Part shown: positions 24,922-34,433 of the stretch, in pieces
Layout: the number at the start of each line of letters is the position of its first letter
Position numbering within the stretch: position 1 is the first letter of the stretch
Assembly: GCF_020731285.1 (NCBI RefSeq)
Contig: NZ_JAJFOW010000022.1
Location: 40,232-104,231 of the forward strand
Length of the DNA: 64,000 nt
Direction of reading: 5' to 3'
From: Cohnella baijiui
Lineage (GTDB): Bacteria; Bacillota; Bacilli; Paenibacillales; Paenibacillaceae
The notes under the pieces: model-generated
The model's database searches: none
The model's input: the letters and a program-made list of their open reading frames with translations, nothing else
What the model was told of the DNA's origin: nothing
Program-made: the position numbers and the translations under genes

Positions 24922-25860
24922 CTATCCTTTGATCGAGCCGATCATGACGCCTTTTTCGAAATACTTTTGCAGGAACGGATACAGGCAGGCGATCGGCAGC
25001 GCGCTGACGACGACGACGGCCATTTTGAGCATTTCGGGATGGAGATCGGTGTTTTGCAGCGAGACGTTCGCGTTGATGCTGCTCAGCACCTGGGCGTAAT
25101 TGGTCAGCAATTCGCGCAGCAGCGCTTGCAGCGGCAGCAGATTGACGTTGGTCATGAAGAGCACGCCGTTCCACCACTCGTTCCATCGGTCGACGGCGTA
25201 GAACAGCCCAATGGTGGCGATCATCGGCTTGGCTACGGGCAGGATCACGCGCGCCAGCACCTGAATGTCGTTCGCCCCGTCGATCTTGGCCGACTCCTCG
25301 AGCGCCGCCGGGATGGTGCGGAAGAAGGCGATGCAGATCATCAGGTAAAACGTGTTGACGGCCACCGGAAGCACCATCACGAGCAGATTGTTGATGAGAT
25401 GGAGGTTTTTCATCGTCAAGTAATACGGAATGAGCCCGCCGTTGAAAAACATCGTAAAGATGATGAGCGCCATGACGGCTCTGCGGCCGGGATAACCGGT
25501 TTTGGACAAGACGTACGCGCCGGTCAGCGTGACCCCCATATTGACCGTCGTGCCGACGACGGTGACGAACAGCGTGACGAGAACCGCTTTCAAAAACCGG
25601 GGCTCCTGGAAAATGTAATGGTAGGCGGACAGGTCGATGACGGTAGGGACGAGGTAGACCATCTGTTTGGACACCGCGACCGTGTTGCTGAAGGACATGA
25701 GAAACACGTTGTAAAAAGGGAGAACCGTCGCGAGCGCCAGCAGCGCCAGCACGAGATGAATGACGATGTCCGCCGCGCCCGTCCCGCCTTTCCGCTTGGC
25801 CGCGCCCGCCGTAACCGGACGGGTCTCCTTTTGCATCGTTGCCGAAGTTTCCATCTTCAC
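24922..25860 (-). CDS. Sugar ABC permease (YtcP/AraQ-type)
   Basis: 312 residues. The GTG at 25860 overlaps the upstream permease stop by 4 bp; an ATG two codons later is equally possible. Six membrane helices are present and the EAA motif reads EESAKIDGANDIQVLARVI. The end MIGSIKG is typical of the family. With the LplB-type permease it forms the channel of an importer whose ATPase is encoded elsewhere. Confidence 0.92.
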   Translation of the reverse strand: MKMETSATMQKETRPVTAGAAKRKGGTGAADIVIHLVLALLALATVLPFYNVFLMSFSNTVAVSKQMVYLVPTVIDLSAYHYIFQEPRFLKAVLVTLFVTVVGTTVNMGVTLTGAYVLSKTGYPGRRAVMALIIFTMFFNGGLIPYYLTMKNLHLINNLLVMVLPVAVNTFYLMICIAFFRTIPAALEESAKIDGANDIQVLARVILPVAKPMIATIGLFYAVDRWNEWWNGVLFMTNVNLLPLQALLRELLTNYAQVLSSINANVSLQNTDLHPEMLKMAVVVVSALPIACLYPFLQKYFEKGVMIGSIKG

Positions 25861-26765
25861 ACCAGTCCTTCCCCGCCCAGCCTCTTCACCGCGAAGTTGG
25901 CGGCGTACAGCAAGGCGAAGTTAATCGCGGCCTTGAACAGGCCGATCGCGGTCGATACGCCGAAGCCCGAGCCGTCGACGAACGCGGAACGATACACGTA
26001 AGTATCGATAATGTCGCCCGTGCTGTATACGCCCGGGTTGTACAAGTTGAAAATTTGCTCGAAATTGCCGTTCATCGCGTTGCCCACGGACAAGATCAGC
26101 AGGATGCCGGCCGTTCCGCGAATCGACGGCCAGGTGACGGCCATCAGTTGTTGAAACCGGTTGGCGCCGTCCATGTAGGCGGCCTCGTACAATTCGGGGT
26201 TGATGCCCGCGATCGCCGCCAGGTAGATGATGGCGCTCCAGCCAACCTCCTTCCAGATGTTCGACAGGAACACGATGGCCCGGAACAGGCCGGGGCTTGT
26301 GAGAAACGACTCCTTGCTCGCGCCGAACGCGGCCAGAATCTGGTTCAGCACGCCGTCGCTGCCCAAAAAATTGAACAAGATGCCGCTGATGATGACCCAA
26401 GAGATAAAGTGCGGAAAGGTGAACACGGTTTGGTAAAACTTCTTGAGCCTCCGCCCCGCGACTTCGTTGATGAGAAGCGCGAGCAGAATGGCGGCCGGGA
26501 ATTCGAACACAATGCGGCCCAGGCTCAGGATGACCGTGTTGCGAAACGCTTGCCAAAATTCGCGCTGCCGCAGCAGCGCCTCGAAGTTGTCCCAGCCGAC
26601 CCAAGGGCTGCCGAGAATGCCCGCCTTGAAATGATACTCCTTAAACGCCAACAGTACGCCGTACATCGGCAAGTACTGAAACAGGGCATAGAAAAGCACC
26701 GTAGGGAGGAGCAGCAAGTAGAGATAACGGTATTTGTACAGTTCCTTCCCCAAACTTTTGGTCAT
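25857..26765 (-). CDS. Sugar ABC permease (LplB-type)
   Basis: 302 residues from the ATG at 26765 with GAGGAGGATC upstream; a longer frame adds an N-terminal stretch without support. Six membrane helices, with the LplB pattern YRYLYLLLLPTVLFYALF at the start and EAAYMDGANRFQQLMAVTWP as EAA motif. First gene of the importer operon, about 190 bp after the YesN gene and separated from it by a terminator, so it probably has its own, YesN-controlled promoter in the gap. Confidence 0.92.
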   Translation of the reverse strand: MTKSLGKELYKYRYLYLLLLPTVLFYALFQYLPMYGVLLAFKEYHFKAGILGSPWVGWDNFEALLRQREFWQAFRNTVILSLGRIVFEFPAAILLALLINEVAGRRLKKFYQTVFTFPHFISWVIISGILFNFLGSDGVLNQILAAFGASKESFLTSPGLFRAIVFLSNIWKEVGWSAIIYLAAIAGINPELYEAAYMDGANRFQQLMAVTWPSIRGTAGILLILSVGNAMNGNFEQIFNLYNPGVYSTGDIIDTYVYRSAFVDGSGFGVSTAIGLFKAAINFALLYAANFAVKRLGGEGLV

Positions 26766-26879
26766 TCGCGATCCTCCTCGTAAGCGTTGCCATTTGCGCA
26801 TTCCCATTATCTCGCGTCGTCCCGCCTTTCGGTATGCACGGGATTTAGGGAAATGGACCGCTTCGCCTGCCGTCCCGAC

Positions 26880-26908
26880 AAAAAAAGAAGCCTTCGCCGA
26901 AGGCTTCC
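26880..26908 (-). terminator. Terminator between yesN-like gene and transporter operon
   Basis: Stem GAAGCCTTC/GAAGGCTTC (26887-26907) with seven A on the plus-strand left, giving a seven-T tract on the minus strand. It isolates the regulator transcript from the transporter genes. Confidence 0.85.
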
Positions 26909-26954
26909 TAAAAATAATCCATGCTTATCTAAAAAACGTCCATGCGGAGCGGGC

Positions 26955-28370
26955 TTACGAATGCGTTTGCCGATAATGCGTCGGGGTCAGGCCGGTCAGT
27001 TTTTTGAATTGGCGAGTGAAATAAAAGTAGTCGTGATAACCGACCTTTTCGGCGATGTCCTGAAGCGAGCCGTCCGATTTCTCCAGCAGTTCGCACGCCT
27101 GGGCGATGCGCAGTTTGGTCACGTAGGCGGTAAACGTCTCTCCGACTTCCTTTTTGAACAGCTGGCTAATGTAGCTCGGATTCATGAAAAATTGCTCGGA
27201 CAAGCCCTGGAGGGACAGATCCTCGCGATAACGGCGGTTCACGTGCTGCAGCATGGCGTTAAACGTCTGGTTTCGCGATTCTCCGCCCGGCTCCTCCGCC
27301 TGTCCCAGACTTCGGACGGCCAGCGCCCGCAACTCGTCCAGCATGGCGTAAACGTCGGGAAACGCCTGGGCAAGCTGATCGTAGCCGTACAGGATCGTCT
27401 CGGATTGGCCGAGCTTGAACAGCAGCGCGACGGCCATGTTGTACACCTGGAATGCGTGGCGGACGGACAGCGTCGACGCCCGGAACAGCGCTTCGATCCG
27501 GTCCAGGCAGCGCAGCGCTTCCGCTTCGTCCCTCTCGCGCACCGCTTCGCCCATCTCGGCCAGCATCGGGTTCAGCTCCGCTTCCCCCGGCGGGCGCGCT
27601 TCGAACACCCCGGGGCCGCCGGCGATGAAATATTGGTAAGCCAGCGCATCGGCTTCTTCGATGCGGTCCTGGATCAGCGCGAAATCTGAATCGCCGCGGC
27701 TGACACCCACGCCCTTGATGCCCGGGGGCAGGCCGTCCCGCCACGCGGCCAGCGCATCGGCGGCGCGTCCGCCCCCGATCAGGTAAGCCGTCTTGCCGGC
27801 GCCCGTCTTGAAGCTCAGGCAGGGAACGCCCGGCGTCGGCAGCGTGCCGGCGCCGATCGACACGGCGACGAAGAAGCCGTCATTCTCCCGCTCCGCGATA
27901 CCGCGCTTGCGCAGCTCCTCGCGCAGCCGCAGGCCTTGATCCCCCTCGACTTCCCCGATCAGCGAGAACAAGGCGCGATCCCCCGGCGGGTTTTGATCCT
28001 TTAACGTTCGGCTCAGCCGCGCCAGCACGCCCGTGATTTCGATTTCGTCGAACGGCTTGAGGCAATAAGCAAACGCCCCCTGGTTCAAAGCCTTCTGCGC
28101 GTACGCGAATTCCGCGTATCCGCTTACAATGACGAACTGAACCGGCAGGGACGCGGTCTTGCCCCGCTGGATCAGCTCCAGCCCGTTCATCTCCGGCATG
28201 CGGATGTCGGTGAAGACGACGTCCGGCGACAGCCTCCGGATCGCTTCGAGCGCTTCCGCGCCGTTTCGGGCTTGGCCAACCACCTCGTAGCCATGGCGCT
28301 CCCACTCGACGAGATCCTTGAGGCTCTCCACCACCCAGCTTTCGTCATCCACCAGCAGCACTTTATGCAT
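26955..28370 (-). CDS. YesN-like response regulator with AraC-type DNA-binding domain
   Basis: 471 residues. Receiver domain at the N-terminus (VDDE at 7-10, phospho-acceptor Asp55 in VVFTDIRMPE), a middle region of about 230 residues of the kind seen in YesN proteins, and a C-terminal AraC double helix-turn-helix (about 375-470; LSEQFFMNPSYISQLFKKEV, IAEKVGYHDYFYFTRQFKK). The ATG shares one base with the kinase stop (TAATG). It would be phosphorylated by the YesM-like kinase and activate the adjacent sugar importer and GH110 genes. Confidence 0.93.
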   Translation of the reverse strand: MHKVLLVDDESWVVESLKDLVEWERHGYEVVGQARNGAEALEAIRRLSPDVVFTDIRMPEMNGLELIQRGKTASLPVQFVIVSGYAEFAYAQKALNQGAFAYCLKPFDEIEITGVLARLSRTLKDQNPPGDRALFSLIGEVEGDQGLRLREELRKRGIAERENDGFFVAVSIGAGTLPTPGVPCLSFKTGAGKTAYLIGGGRAADALAAWRDGLPPGIKGVGVSRGDSDFALIQDRIEEADALAYQYFIAGGPGVFEARPPGEAELNPMLAEMGEAVRERDEAEALRCLDRIEALFRASTLSVRHAFQVYNMAVALLFKLGQSETILYGYDQLAQAFPDVYAMLDELRALAVRSLGQAEEPGGESRNQTFNAMLQHVNRRYREDLSLQGLSEQFFMNPSYISQLFKKEVGETFTAYVTKLRIAQACELLEKSDGSLQDIAEKVGYHDYFYFTRQFKKLTGLTPTHYRQTHS

Positions 28371-30151
28371 TACGAATCTCCCCTTTCCGAGATCGTCAGC
28401 ACGACGCGGGTGCTTCGTCCCGGGACGCTCTCGATCGTCAGGCCGCTGCCGCTTCCGAACGTCATGCGGATGCGGTTGTTGACGTTGACGAGGCCGATGC
28501 TTTTCTTTTCCGGCGCGTCCAGCAGATCCGACGCCGATTCATCGAGCTGCCGCCGAAGCTCCTCGAGCCGGTCGGGCGGCATGCCGACGCCGTCGTCTTC
28601 CACCCACACGGCGAGGATCCCCTCTTCCGTCACGTCCGCGCCGACCGTCAGCTTCCCCGGTCGCATCGTCGGCTCGAATCCGTGATAGACGGCGTTTTCG
28701 ACGAGCGGCTGCAAGATCATCCGCGGAACGGGGAAGGCCGCTGCCGCGTCCGACACCCGGTAATGCGTCTCGAAGCGGTTCTCGAAGCGGATGCGCTGAA
28801 TGGAGACGTACGATTCCACGATCCGGATCTCCTCGCGGAGGGGGACCTTGTCCGCCCCTTTGATGCTGTACCGGAAAATCGTCGACAGCGCCCGGGTCAT
28901 CGTCTTGATTTTCGTTTGCCCTTCCACGACGGCCATGCCCGTAATCGATTCGAGCGTATTGTACAGAAAATGCGGATTGATCTGGCTGCGCAGGAAGGCG
29001 AGTTCGGATCTGCGCTTCGCCAGCTCGGTTCCGTACAGCTTGGCGTTCGTGTCCAGCAGGCGCTCCGTCAGCTGTTCGGTTTCGTCCAGCATGGAGTTGA
29101 ACTCGGCGGCCATGATGTTGATCTCGAGGTACCCGCCCAGGGACAGCCGTTTCCGGATGCGGGGCAATTCTCCTCGCTTGACGTTGGTCATGAAGAACAC
29201 CATTTTGTTTAACGGCCGCAAAATATTGTTGATGATAAACGTGAACGGGATCGCCAGCAGCAAGAGCCCGATGCCGAGCAGGATCAGCTCTTCCCGGCGG
29301 GTGTCGGCCAGATCGCGCAGCAGCTCGTGTTTGGGCGCCATGCTGAGAATCGTTCCGTCGATGTCCGGCAGCCGGTCTTGTTCCATCACGTACGTTTCGC
29401 CGTTCCAATCGACCATCGCGTTCCCGCCGCTCTCGCCGAAACTCGCGAAATCCGGCAGCGTGCTGCCCGGATCCAACCCGGTATTGCTCGTAATAATGCT
29501 GCCTTCGCGGTCGAGCAAAAAGATTTCCGTGTTCGTCCGTTCCAGGTTGTAGTTTTCTTCTCCTGCAAGCGCTTTAGGATTCAGGATAAAAAAAAGCGTT
29601 CCGATGTTCCGGTTAAACAGATCGCCTTGTTTCACGTAATAGATCGAGGTCGCGAAGATCATCTGCGGCCGGCCGCTGTACAAGCCGCCGAACGGCCGCA
29701 TGCCGACGTAATAAGCGCTCGCTTTGGCGGGCAACGCGTCCTTCAGCGGCTCTACGTAGAAGTTGCCTCCGTTGATATCCAGCCAAGCGCCCTGGTTGCC
29801 GGAAATGACGATGTCCAGAATGCCTTCCTTCAGCTCTTTGTCGCGGGAGAGCATGCGGCTGAGCCGCCTGATCATGTCGATGTTCGCGTTTCCCCTGCCG
29901 TCGGTCAGGTAGCTTTGCACGTCCTCGTTGTAGGCGATATCCTGCATCAGCCGATTGATGAAATCGTGATTGGACGTCACGTTCTTATGGATTTCGGATA
30001 CGGTCTGCTTCACGTATTGCTCGTGGTTGCGCGTGATCATCCCCGTCATGACCGAATAGCTGTACAAAATGATCGACAGGACGACGATGACGGTAAACGC
30101 GGCCAGCAGGAGCAGCTGCGAGCGGATGGACCATTTGCGGAGGAAAGCCAA
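28370..30151 (-). CDS. YesM-like sensor histidine kinase
   Basis: 593 residues. Two membrane helices (about 12-33 and 285-310) flank a large extracellular sensor (dCache-like) domain. HAMP follows, then a His_kinase domain with phospho-His394 in QINPHFLYNTLESI, and HATPase_c with VENAVYHGFEP and DDGVGMPPDRL. YesM kinases typically sense extracellular sugars or the loaded sugar-binding protein. The gene heads the carbohydrate block and overlaps the YesN-like gene by one base. Confidence 0.93.
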   Translation of the reverse strand: MAFLRKWSIRSQLLLLAAFTVIVVLSIILYSYSVMTGMITRNHEQYVKQTVSEIHKNVTSNHDFINRLMQDIAYNEDVQSYLTDGRGNANIDMIRRLSRMLSRDKELKEGILDIVISGNQGAWLDINGGNFYVEPLKDALPAKASAYYVGMRPFGGLYSGRPQMIFATSIYYVKQGDLFNRNIGTLFFILNPKALAGEENYNLERTNTEIFLLDREGSIITSNTGLDPGSTLPDFASFGESGGNAMVDWNGETYVMEQDRLPDIDGTILSMAPKHELLRDLADTRREELILLGIGLLLLAIPFTFIINNILRPLNKMVFFMTNVKRGELPRIRKRLSLGGYLEINIMAAEFNSMLDETEQLTERLLDTNAKLYGTELAKRRSELAFLRSQINPHFLYNTLESITGMAVVEGQTKIKTMTRALSTIFRYSIKGADKVPLREEIRIVESYVSIQRIRFENRFETHYRVSDAAAAFPVPRMILQPLVENAVYHGFEPTMRPGKLTVGADVTEEGILAVWVEDDGVGMPPDRLEELRRQLDESASDLLDAPEKKSIGLVNVNNRIRMTFGSGSGLTIESVPGRSTRVVLTISERGDS

Positions 30152-30313
30152 GACAGCTCACTCCCATTCCGATAGATTGACGGACCAGGCCTCTATTATT
30201 GCGTTCGCGGCGCGGCACCGTCAAGCGGTAGAAATCGGCCGCCAGGACGTTCGAGGGCCGGCAGAGGTAGGCGCGGGACGGCGAAGCGGTAAAATTCGAA
30301 CCTCCCCGAACGT

Positions 30314-30373
30314 AAAAATGCCCCTTCGGGCAGACCGTCAGGGAGAGGCTCTCTCCGGTCCGCCCGAGGGGGC
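30314..30373 (-). terminator. Terminator of tyrS
   Basis: Long stem GCCCCTTCGGGCAGACC / GGTCCGCCCGAGGGGGC (30320-30373, one or two mismatches) with a five-T tract on the minus strand at 30318-30314. It lies 20 nt past the tyrS stop. Confidence 0.85.
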
Positions 30374-30392
30374 GTCGCTTAGCCGCGCTTCG

Positions 30393-31652
30393 TCAGATCA
30401 TCTTGACGAGGCTGTAGTTCTTTTTGCCTTTGCGGATGATGACGAACCGTCCGCCGATCGCATGGTCTGCCGACACTTCCAGCGTCGGATCGGTGACGCG
30501 GTCGCCGTTCAGCGAGATCGCGCCGCCGGCGATATCCTCGCGCGCCTGCCGCTTGGACGGCTCGATGCCGAGCTCGACCAGCCAGTCGACAATGTTCCGG
30601 GGCTCGGGCGCCGCTTCGAACGTCGGCATCTCCTTGAAGCCCTGCTCGATCTCGTCCGCCGTCAGCGACTTGATGTCGCCGCTGAACAGCGCGGCGGTGA
30701 TGCGCTTGGCCTGCTCCAGCAGCGCTTCGCCATGCACGAACCGCGTCATTTCCTCGGCGAGCGCCTTTTGCGCTTCGCGCTTGTGCGGCTCCATCTGCAC
30801 CTTTTCGGCCAGCGCCTCGATCTCTTCCTGGGACAGGAACGTGAAGTACTTCAAATATTTGACGACGTCCCGGTCGTCCGTATTGGCCCAGAACTGGTAG
30901 AACTCGTACGGCGTCGTCAGGTTCGGATCGAGCCAGATGGCGCCGCCGGCCGTTTTGCCGAACTTCGTGCCGTCGGCTTTGAGCATGAGCGGAATCGTCA
31001 GGCCGAACGCTTTGGCTTCCGAGCCTTCCTTTTTGCGGATCAGATCCAGCCCGCTCGTGATGTTGCCCCATTGGTCGGAGCCGCCGATCTGGAGCTGGAC
31101 GTCCTCATGCTGGTACAGATGCAGGTAGTCGAGCGACTGCAAAATCTGGTACGAGAACTCGGTAAAGGAGATGCCCGTTTCGAGCCGGCTCGCCACGACG
31201 TCCTTGGCCAGCATCGCGTTGATGCTGAAGTTTTTGCCGTAGTCGCGCAAAAACTCGATGACGTTGATCTTGTGCGTCCAGTCGTAGTTGTTGACCATTC
31301 GGATCTGGTTGTCGCCTTCGATGACGAACAGCTTCTTCATCTGCGCGGTCAGCGCGTCGACGTTCTCCTGCACCTGCTCGAGCGTCTGCAGCGAGCGCTC
31401 CGCCTGACGGCCGCTCGGATCGCCGATCGTGCCGGTCGCCCCGCCGATCAGGATGACGGGCCGGTGCCCCGCCAGCTGAAACCGTTTGAGTACCATAAAC
31501 GGAATCAAGTGCCCGATGTGCATGCTGCTGCCCGTCGGATCGACGCCGCAGTAGAGCGAGATCGCCTTTTGATTCGTCAGCTCCCGCAATCCTTCCGCGT
31601 CCGTCTGCTGATTGACCGCTTCGCGCCATTCCAATTCGTCGATAATGTTCAT
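30393..31652 (-). CDS. tyrS: Tyrosyl-tRNA synthetase
   Basis: 419 residues, class I synthetase that charges tRNA-Tyr in the cytosol. The ATG at 31652 fits the family's start (MNIIDELEWREAVNQQTD). Visible marks are the HIGH-type SMHIGHLIPF, the tyrosine-pocket region YCGVDPT, DFLRDYGK-like FLRDYGKNFSIN, the KMSKS variant KFGKT, and a C-terminal S4-type RNA-binding domain (about 350-415; KRQAREDIAGGAISLNGD). Length is normal. Expression is controlled by the T-box leader upstream. Confidence 0.97.
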   Translation of the reverse strand: MNIIDELEWREAVNQQTDAEGLRELTNQKAISLYCGVDPTGSSMHIGHLIPFMVLKRFQLAGHRPVILIGGATGTIGDPSGRQAERSLQTLEQVQENVDALTAQMKKLFVIEGDNQIRMVNNYDWTHKINVIEFLRDYGKNFSINAMLAKDVVASRLETGISFTEFSYQILQSLDYLHLYQHEDVQLQIGGSDQWGNITSGLDLIRKKEGSEAKAFGLTIPLMLKADGTKFGKTAGGAIWLDPNLTTPYEFYQFWANTDDRDVVKYLKYFTFLSQEEIEALAEKVQMEPHKREAQKALAEEMTRFVHGEALLEQAKRITAALFSGDIKSLTADEIEQGFKEMPTFEAAPEPRNIVDWLVELGIEPSKRQAREDIAGGAISLNGDRVTDPTLEVSADHAIGGRFVIIRKGKKNYSLVKMI

Positions 31653-31720
31653 TTCCGAATCCACCCCTTCAATGGCATGTGAGATCGTGCGATTCCGCGC
31701 GGATTGCCCGCCGCGGCAAC

Positions 31721-31995
31721 AAAAAATCGCCCCTCGTCTACGAAGTAGACATAGGGACGATCGATCTAGACCGTGGTACCACCCAGATTGCAGCCTGTGA
31801 CAACGCCAGATAGGCGCGCGCGGACTGCCGCTCTCGGCGAGATATCGTTCGCCAGGACGCCCGGCATTACCCGGGATGCTCCGGAGTGTACTTCGCGGGC
31901 TTAGCGTGTACCGGGTCTCATCGACCCCCGGCTTTCTGCGACAGAGACTAAGCGGGCTACTGGTTCCTTCAACGCATGCTGCATATTGAATTACA
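31721..31995 (-). ncRNA. Tyrosine T-box riboswitch leader of tyrS
   Basis: The T-box core GGGTGGTACCACGG is at 31784-31771 on the minus strand; its UGGU bulge would pair with the ACCA end expected for tRNA-Tyr. A UAC triplet (31910-31908) in a loop of the first long stem is the likely specifier codon for Tyr. The terminator hairpin (arms ATCG...GTCTAC / GTAGAC...CGAT, 31763-31727) is followed by six T (31726-31721). Uncharged tRNA-Tyr would favour the antiterminator and tyrS expression. Confidence 0.93.
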
Positions 31996-31998
31996 GAC

Positions 31999-32027
31999 AG
32001 TATAGTGAATTCGCAAATCCGTGTCAA
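31999..32027 (-). promoter_or_regulatory. Sigma-A promoter of tyrS
   Basis: TTGACA (32027-32022), 17-bp spacer, TATACT (32004-31999) on the minus strand; transcription would begin near 31992, just ahead of the T-box leader. Between here and the next gene at 32153 I see only a short direct repeat of CCGTCTGTCGGCA-like units (about 32031-32075). Confidence 0.9.
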
Positions 32028-32152
32028 TTCCCGTCTGTCGGCATGTCCCGTCTGTCGGCATTCCTGTCTGTCGGCAGCCGCGACCTGCGCCGGCATGAAA
32101 CCATTTCGCCGCCTCGACCGTCCATTAGGTGCAAAGATTGGGAGGTGAAGCC

Positions 32153-33436
32153 ATGAATCGCCCTACTTGGACAACCGTCCTTAGCATTGCCGCGGCGGCC
32201 GCGCTGCTCGCGGGCTGCGGCGACAAGCCGCTCGCGCAGGGCGCCGGACCGCTGCCATCGGCTTCGCAGTCCGTTTCTCCGCCCGCGCCGGGCGCGTCTG
32301 CGTCGCAGAAGGCCGCTCCGTCCTCCGCGGATTCGGATTTGCCGCTCGGAGACGAATATGGCGAAGTCGCGCTGGACTGGCGGCCGGTGACGGACGTCCC
32401 GGCCGTCTCGCCGCTGGCCGACTGGCCGTCCGGCGTGGAGCGCGCGCTGCACGAATACAAGCTGAAGTCGCATCCGGGCATGAAAGTCGTCGTCTACGCC
32501 GCCAAAGCGGACGCCGACCAGCTCTATGCGGCCTTGGTCGCGAAAGACAAGGCATACGATTTGGGCGCGATCGCCGGCGCGGCGTACAAGAAACCTGAAG
32601 ATGTCGCCGCGGAGGATAACGTCGAAGCGTTCGGCCAAAAGCTGCTCAAGGTAACCGGCACCGTCGGCGCTTCGGCAACGGTCACCCGCTATCTGTCGCT
32701 GGCGGGCGATGCGCCGCGGGCCGTGCTGAACGTGGATAGCGGCCACGCAAGCGAAACGGACCTGGACTTCGACGGCGCCCGCGAAATCGTAGCCACGGCC
32801 GGGACGGAGCCGCACACCTACGTCTATCGCTGGAACGAGGATCATGCGGAATGGTGCGATCTCGGCGCCGCGCTCGGTGCCGCCGCGACGAGCATCAGCC
32901 CCGAATCCGCCGTCGTCGCCGAATTCAAGGCGAATCTCGTCAGACTGTATTGGCTGGACGAGGGCAAGCTTCGGACCTTCGGCCAGTATACGTCGGAAGA
33001 GTATTGGTCCAACCGGTTCGTGACGATCCCGTACGAGGCGGGCGAGCTGCAGGCCATTAAGGACGCGGCGGCCGACATCGGCCTGAAGGTCCCGTACGCG
33101 CCCGCGCGAGGCATCGCCACCGATTACGGCATTCAGGCGACCGTCGACCGCGAGCAAAAAACCGTCCAGATCACCTACCCGCACTTTGAGGTGAGGATGG
33201 CCAAGCACGATCTGCGGCCGGGTTCGGGCGCGAAAACGCGGAAGACGGTCCAGCTCCCCGGCGGCGAGGCGGCGTGGATCGAAGCGTCCCCCGGCTCCGG
33301 CGCCTGGTACTTGAAGCGCGGGAGCACGTATCTGTCGATATATACCGCGAAGCCGTACAGCCCGGATCAGCTCCTGTTCGTCGCGGCGTCGCTCGTGCCG
33401 GCATCGGATCTGAAGCCGACGCAGCGAGATTGGTAG
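32153..33436 (+). CDS. Lipoprotein of unknown function
   Basis: 427 residues, ATG at 32153 after GGGAGGTGAAG. The signal peptide ends in a LLAGC lipobox (Cys at about 22), followed by a Ser/Pro/Ala-rich linker (about 25-65) that would span the wall, then a folded part of about 350 residues with YTSEEYWSNRFVTIPYEAGE and a Lys/Asp-rich C-terminus. I do not recognise the domain. It stands alone on the plus strand with the methyltransferase 130 bp downstream. Start and lipoprotein nature are secure; function unknown. Confidence 0.75.
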   Translation: MNRPTWTTVLSIAAAAALLAGCGDKPLAQGAGPLPSASQSVSPPAPGASASQKAAPSSADSDLPLGDEYGEVALDWRPVTDVPAVSPLADWPSGVERALHEYKLKSHPGMKVVVYAAKADADQLYAALVAKDKAYDLGAIAGAAYKKPEDVAAEDNVEAFGQKLLKVTGTVGASATVTRYLSLAGDAPRAVLNVDSGHASETDLDFDGAREIVATAGTEPHTYVYRWNEDHAEWCDLGAALGAAATSISPESAVVAEFKANLVRLYWLDEGKLRTFGQYTSEEYWSNRFVTIPYEAGELQAIKDAAADIGLKVPYAPARGIATDYGIQATVDREQKTVQITYPHFEVRMAKHDLRPGSGAKTRKTVQLPGGEAAWIEASPGSGAWYLKRGSTYLSIYTAKPYSPDQLLFVAASLVPASDLKPTQRDW

Positions 33437-33568
33437 ACGAGACGGGCCTTCGAGCCGGATTATTCGGGTTCGACGGTTCGTTCGCCCTCGGAGCCGCATA
33501 GAACCGACCGCAGACCGATGTCCGACGCTTCCACCGATGCGATAATGAATCCGTGGAAAGGAAATTCG

Positions 33569-34333
33569 ATGCGGGAGGGATTCGCGGTGTCGGATCGTAG
33601 AGGGGGCGCGGCCCACGCGAGCAAAGGACAATACGGACTAGATGCGCCGGTGGTCATTCGGAACTTGATCGGAATCGGCCTCCTCCTTGCCGGCGGATCG
33701 ATCGCCGCCTTCCTGTTCCGGGGCTGGGTCTGGCTGATCGTGGGGGCATGGCTCGGACTGGTCAGCGTTTTCTGCCTAGCCGAGGCGGTCTATATGATCT
33801 GGAGCAGCAAGCGCGGCAAAGCGATCGTCGTGCGGAAGATGCTCGACATGCTGCAGCTGCGGGGAGACGAACACGTGCTCGACGTCGGCTGCGGGAGAGG
33901 CTTTGTTTTGATCGCGGCGGCTCGCCGCTTGACCGGGGGCCGCGCGACCGGCATCGACATCTGGAATTCGCGGGATCAGTCCGGGAACCATCCGGACATT
34001 CCTCTTCGCAACGCCGAGCGGGAAAACGTCTTTGATCGCATTACGATTGTCCATGCCGACGCGCGGCAAATGCCGTTCGAAGCCCATACCTTTGACGTCG
34101 TCGTCTCCAGCCTGGCTCTTCACAACATCCCGCATGAGGCGGAAAGAAAAAGAGCGATCGAGGAGATCGCTCGCGTGTTGAAGCCGGGCGGCAAAGTCGC
34201 GCTGCTCGATTTCCGGTATGCCGATGCCTATGCGCGCGCGCTGACCGAAGCCGGGTTCAAGGAAGTCGCCGTGTCCCGCCGTCACCTTCAGATGTTTCCG
34301 CCCGTGCGCATCGTGACCGGCCTCCGCTCATGA
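33569..34333 (+). CDS. Membrane-anchored class I SAM-dependent methyltransferase
   Basis: 254 residues from the ATG at 33569 (GGAAAGGAAA upstream); a GTG at about 33587 with GGGAGGG is an alternative. Two membrane helices (about 33-53 and 55-80) precede the methyltransferase domain. SAM-binding motif I is VLDVGCGRG, the acidic motif II is GIDIWN, and VVVSSLALHNIP with the LKPGGKVALLDF box closes the fold. It belongs to the UbiE/MenG-like group, but with an N-terminal membrane anchor. The substrate is unknown, possibly a lipid or membrane-associated molecule. Confidence 0.85.
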   Translation: MREGFAVSDRRGGAAHASKGQYGLDAPVVIRNLIGIGLLLAGGSIAAFLFRGWVWLIVGAWLGLVSVFCLAEAVYMIWSSKRGKAIVVRKMLDMLQLRGDEHVLDVGCGRGFVLIAAARRLTGGRATGIDIWNSRDQSGNHPDIPLRNAERENVFDRITIVHADARQMPFEAHTFDVVVSSLALHNIPHEAERKRAIEEIARVLKPGGKVALLDFRYADAYARALTEAGFKEVAVSRRHLQMFPPVRIVTGLRS

Positions 34334-34368
34334 CGCCTCGAATACGTCCCGGCAAACCTGCCGAATTT

Positions 34369-34433
34369 TCGGGTTACACGGTCCGTTCGCGCGATTTGGG
34401 CGGGCTGCTGTAACCCGATTTTTTCGGGTTACA
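34369..34433. repeat. Repeated TCGGGTTACA element, partly as a terminator hairpin
   Basis: TCGGGTTACA at 34369-34378 and 34424-34433, with its complement TGTAACCCGA at 34409-34418 followed by six T. The first and second form a hairpin with T-tract that can end the methyltransferase transcript; the third copy repeats the flank as well (CGCTCGCGC-like). Nothing else was recognised in 34334-34658. Confidence 0.6.
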
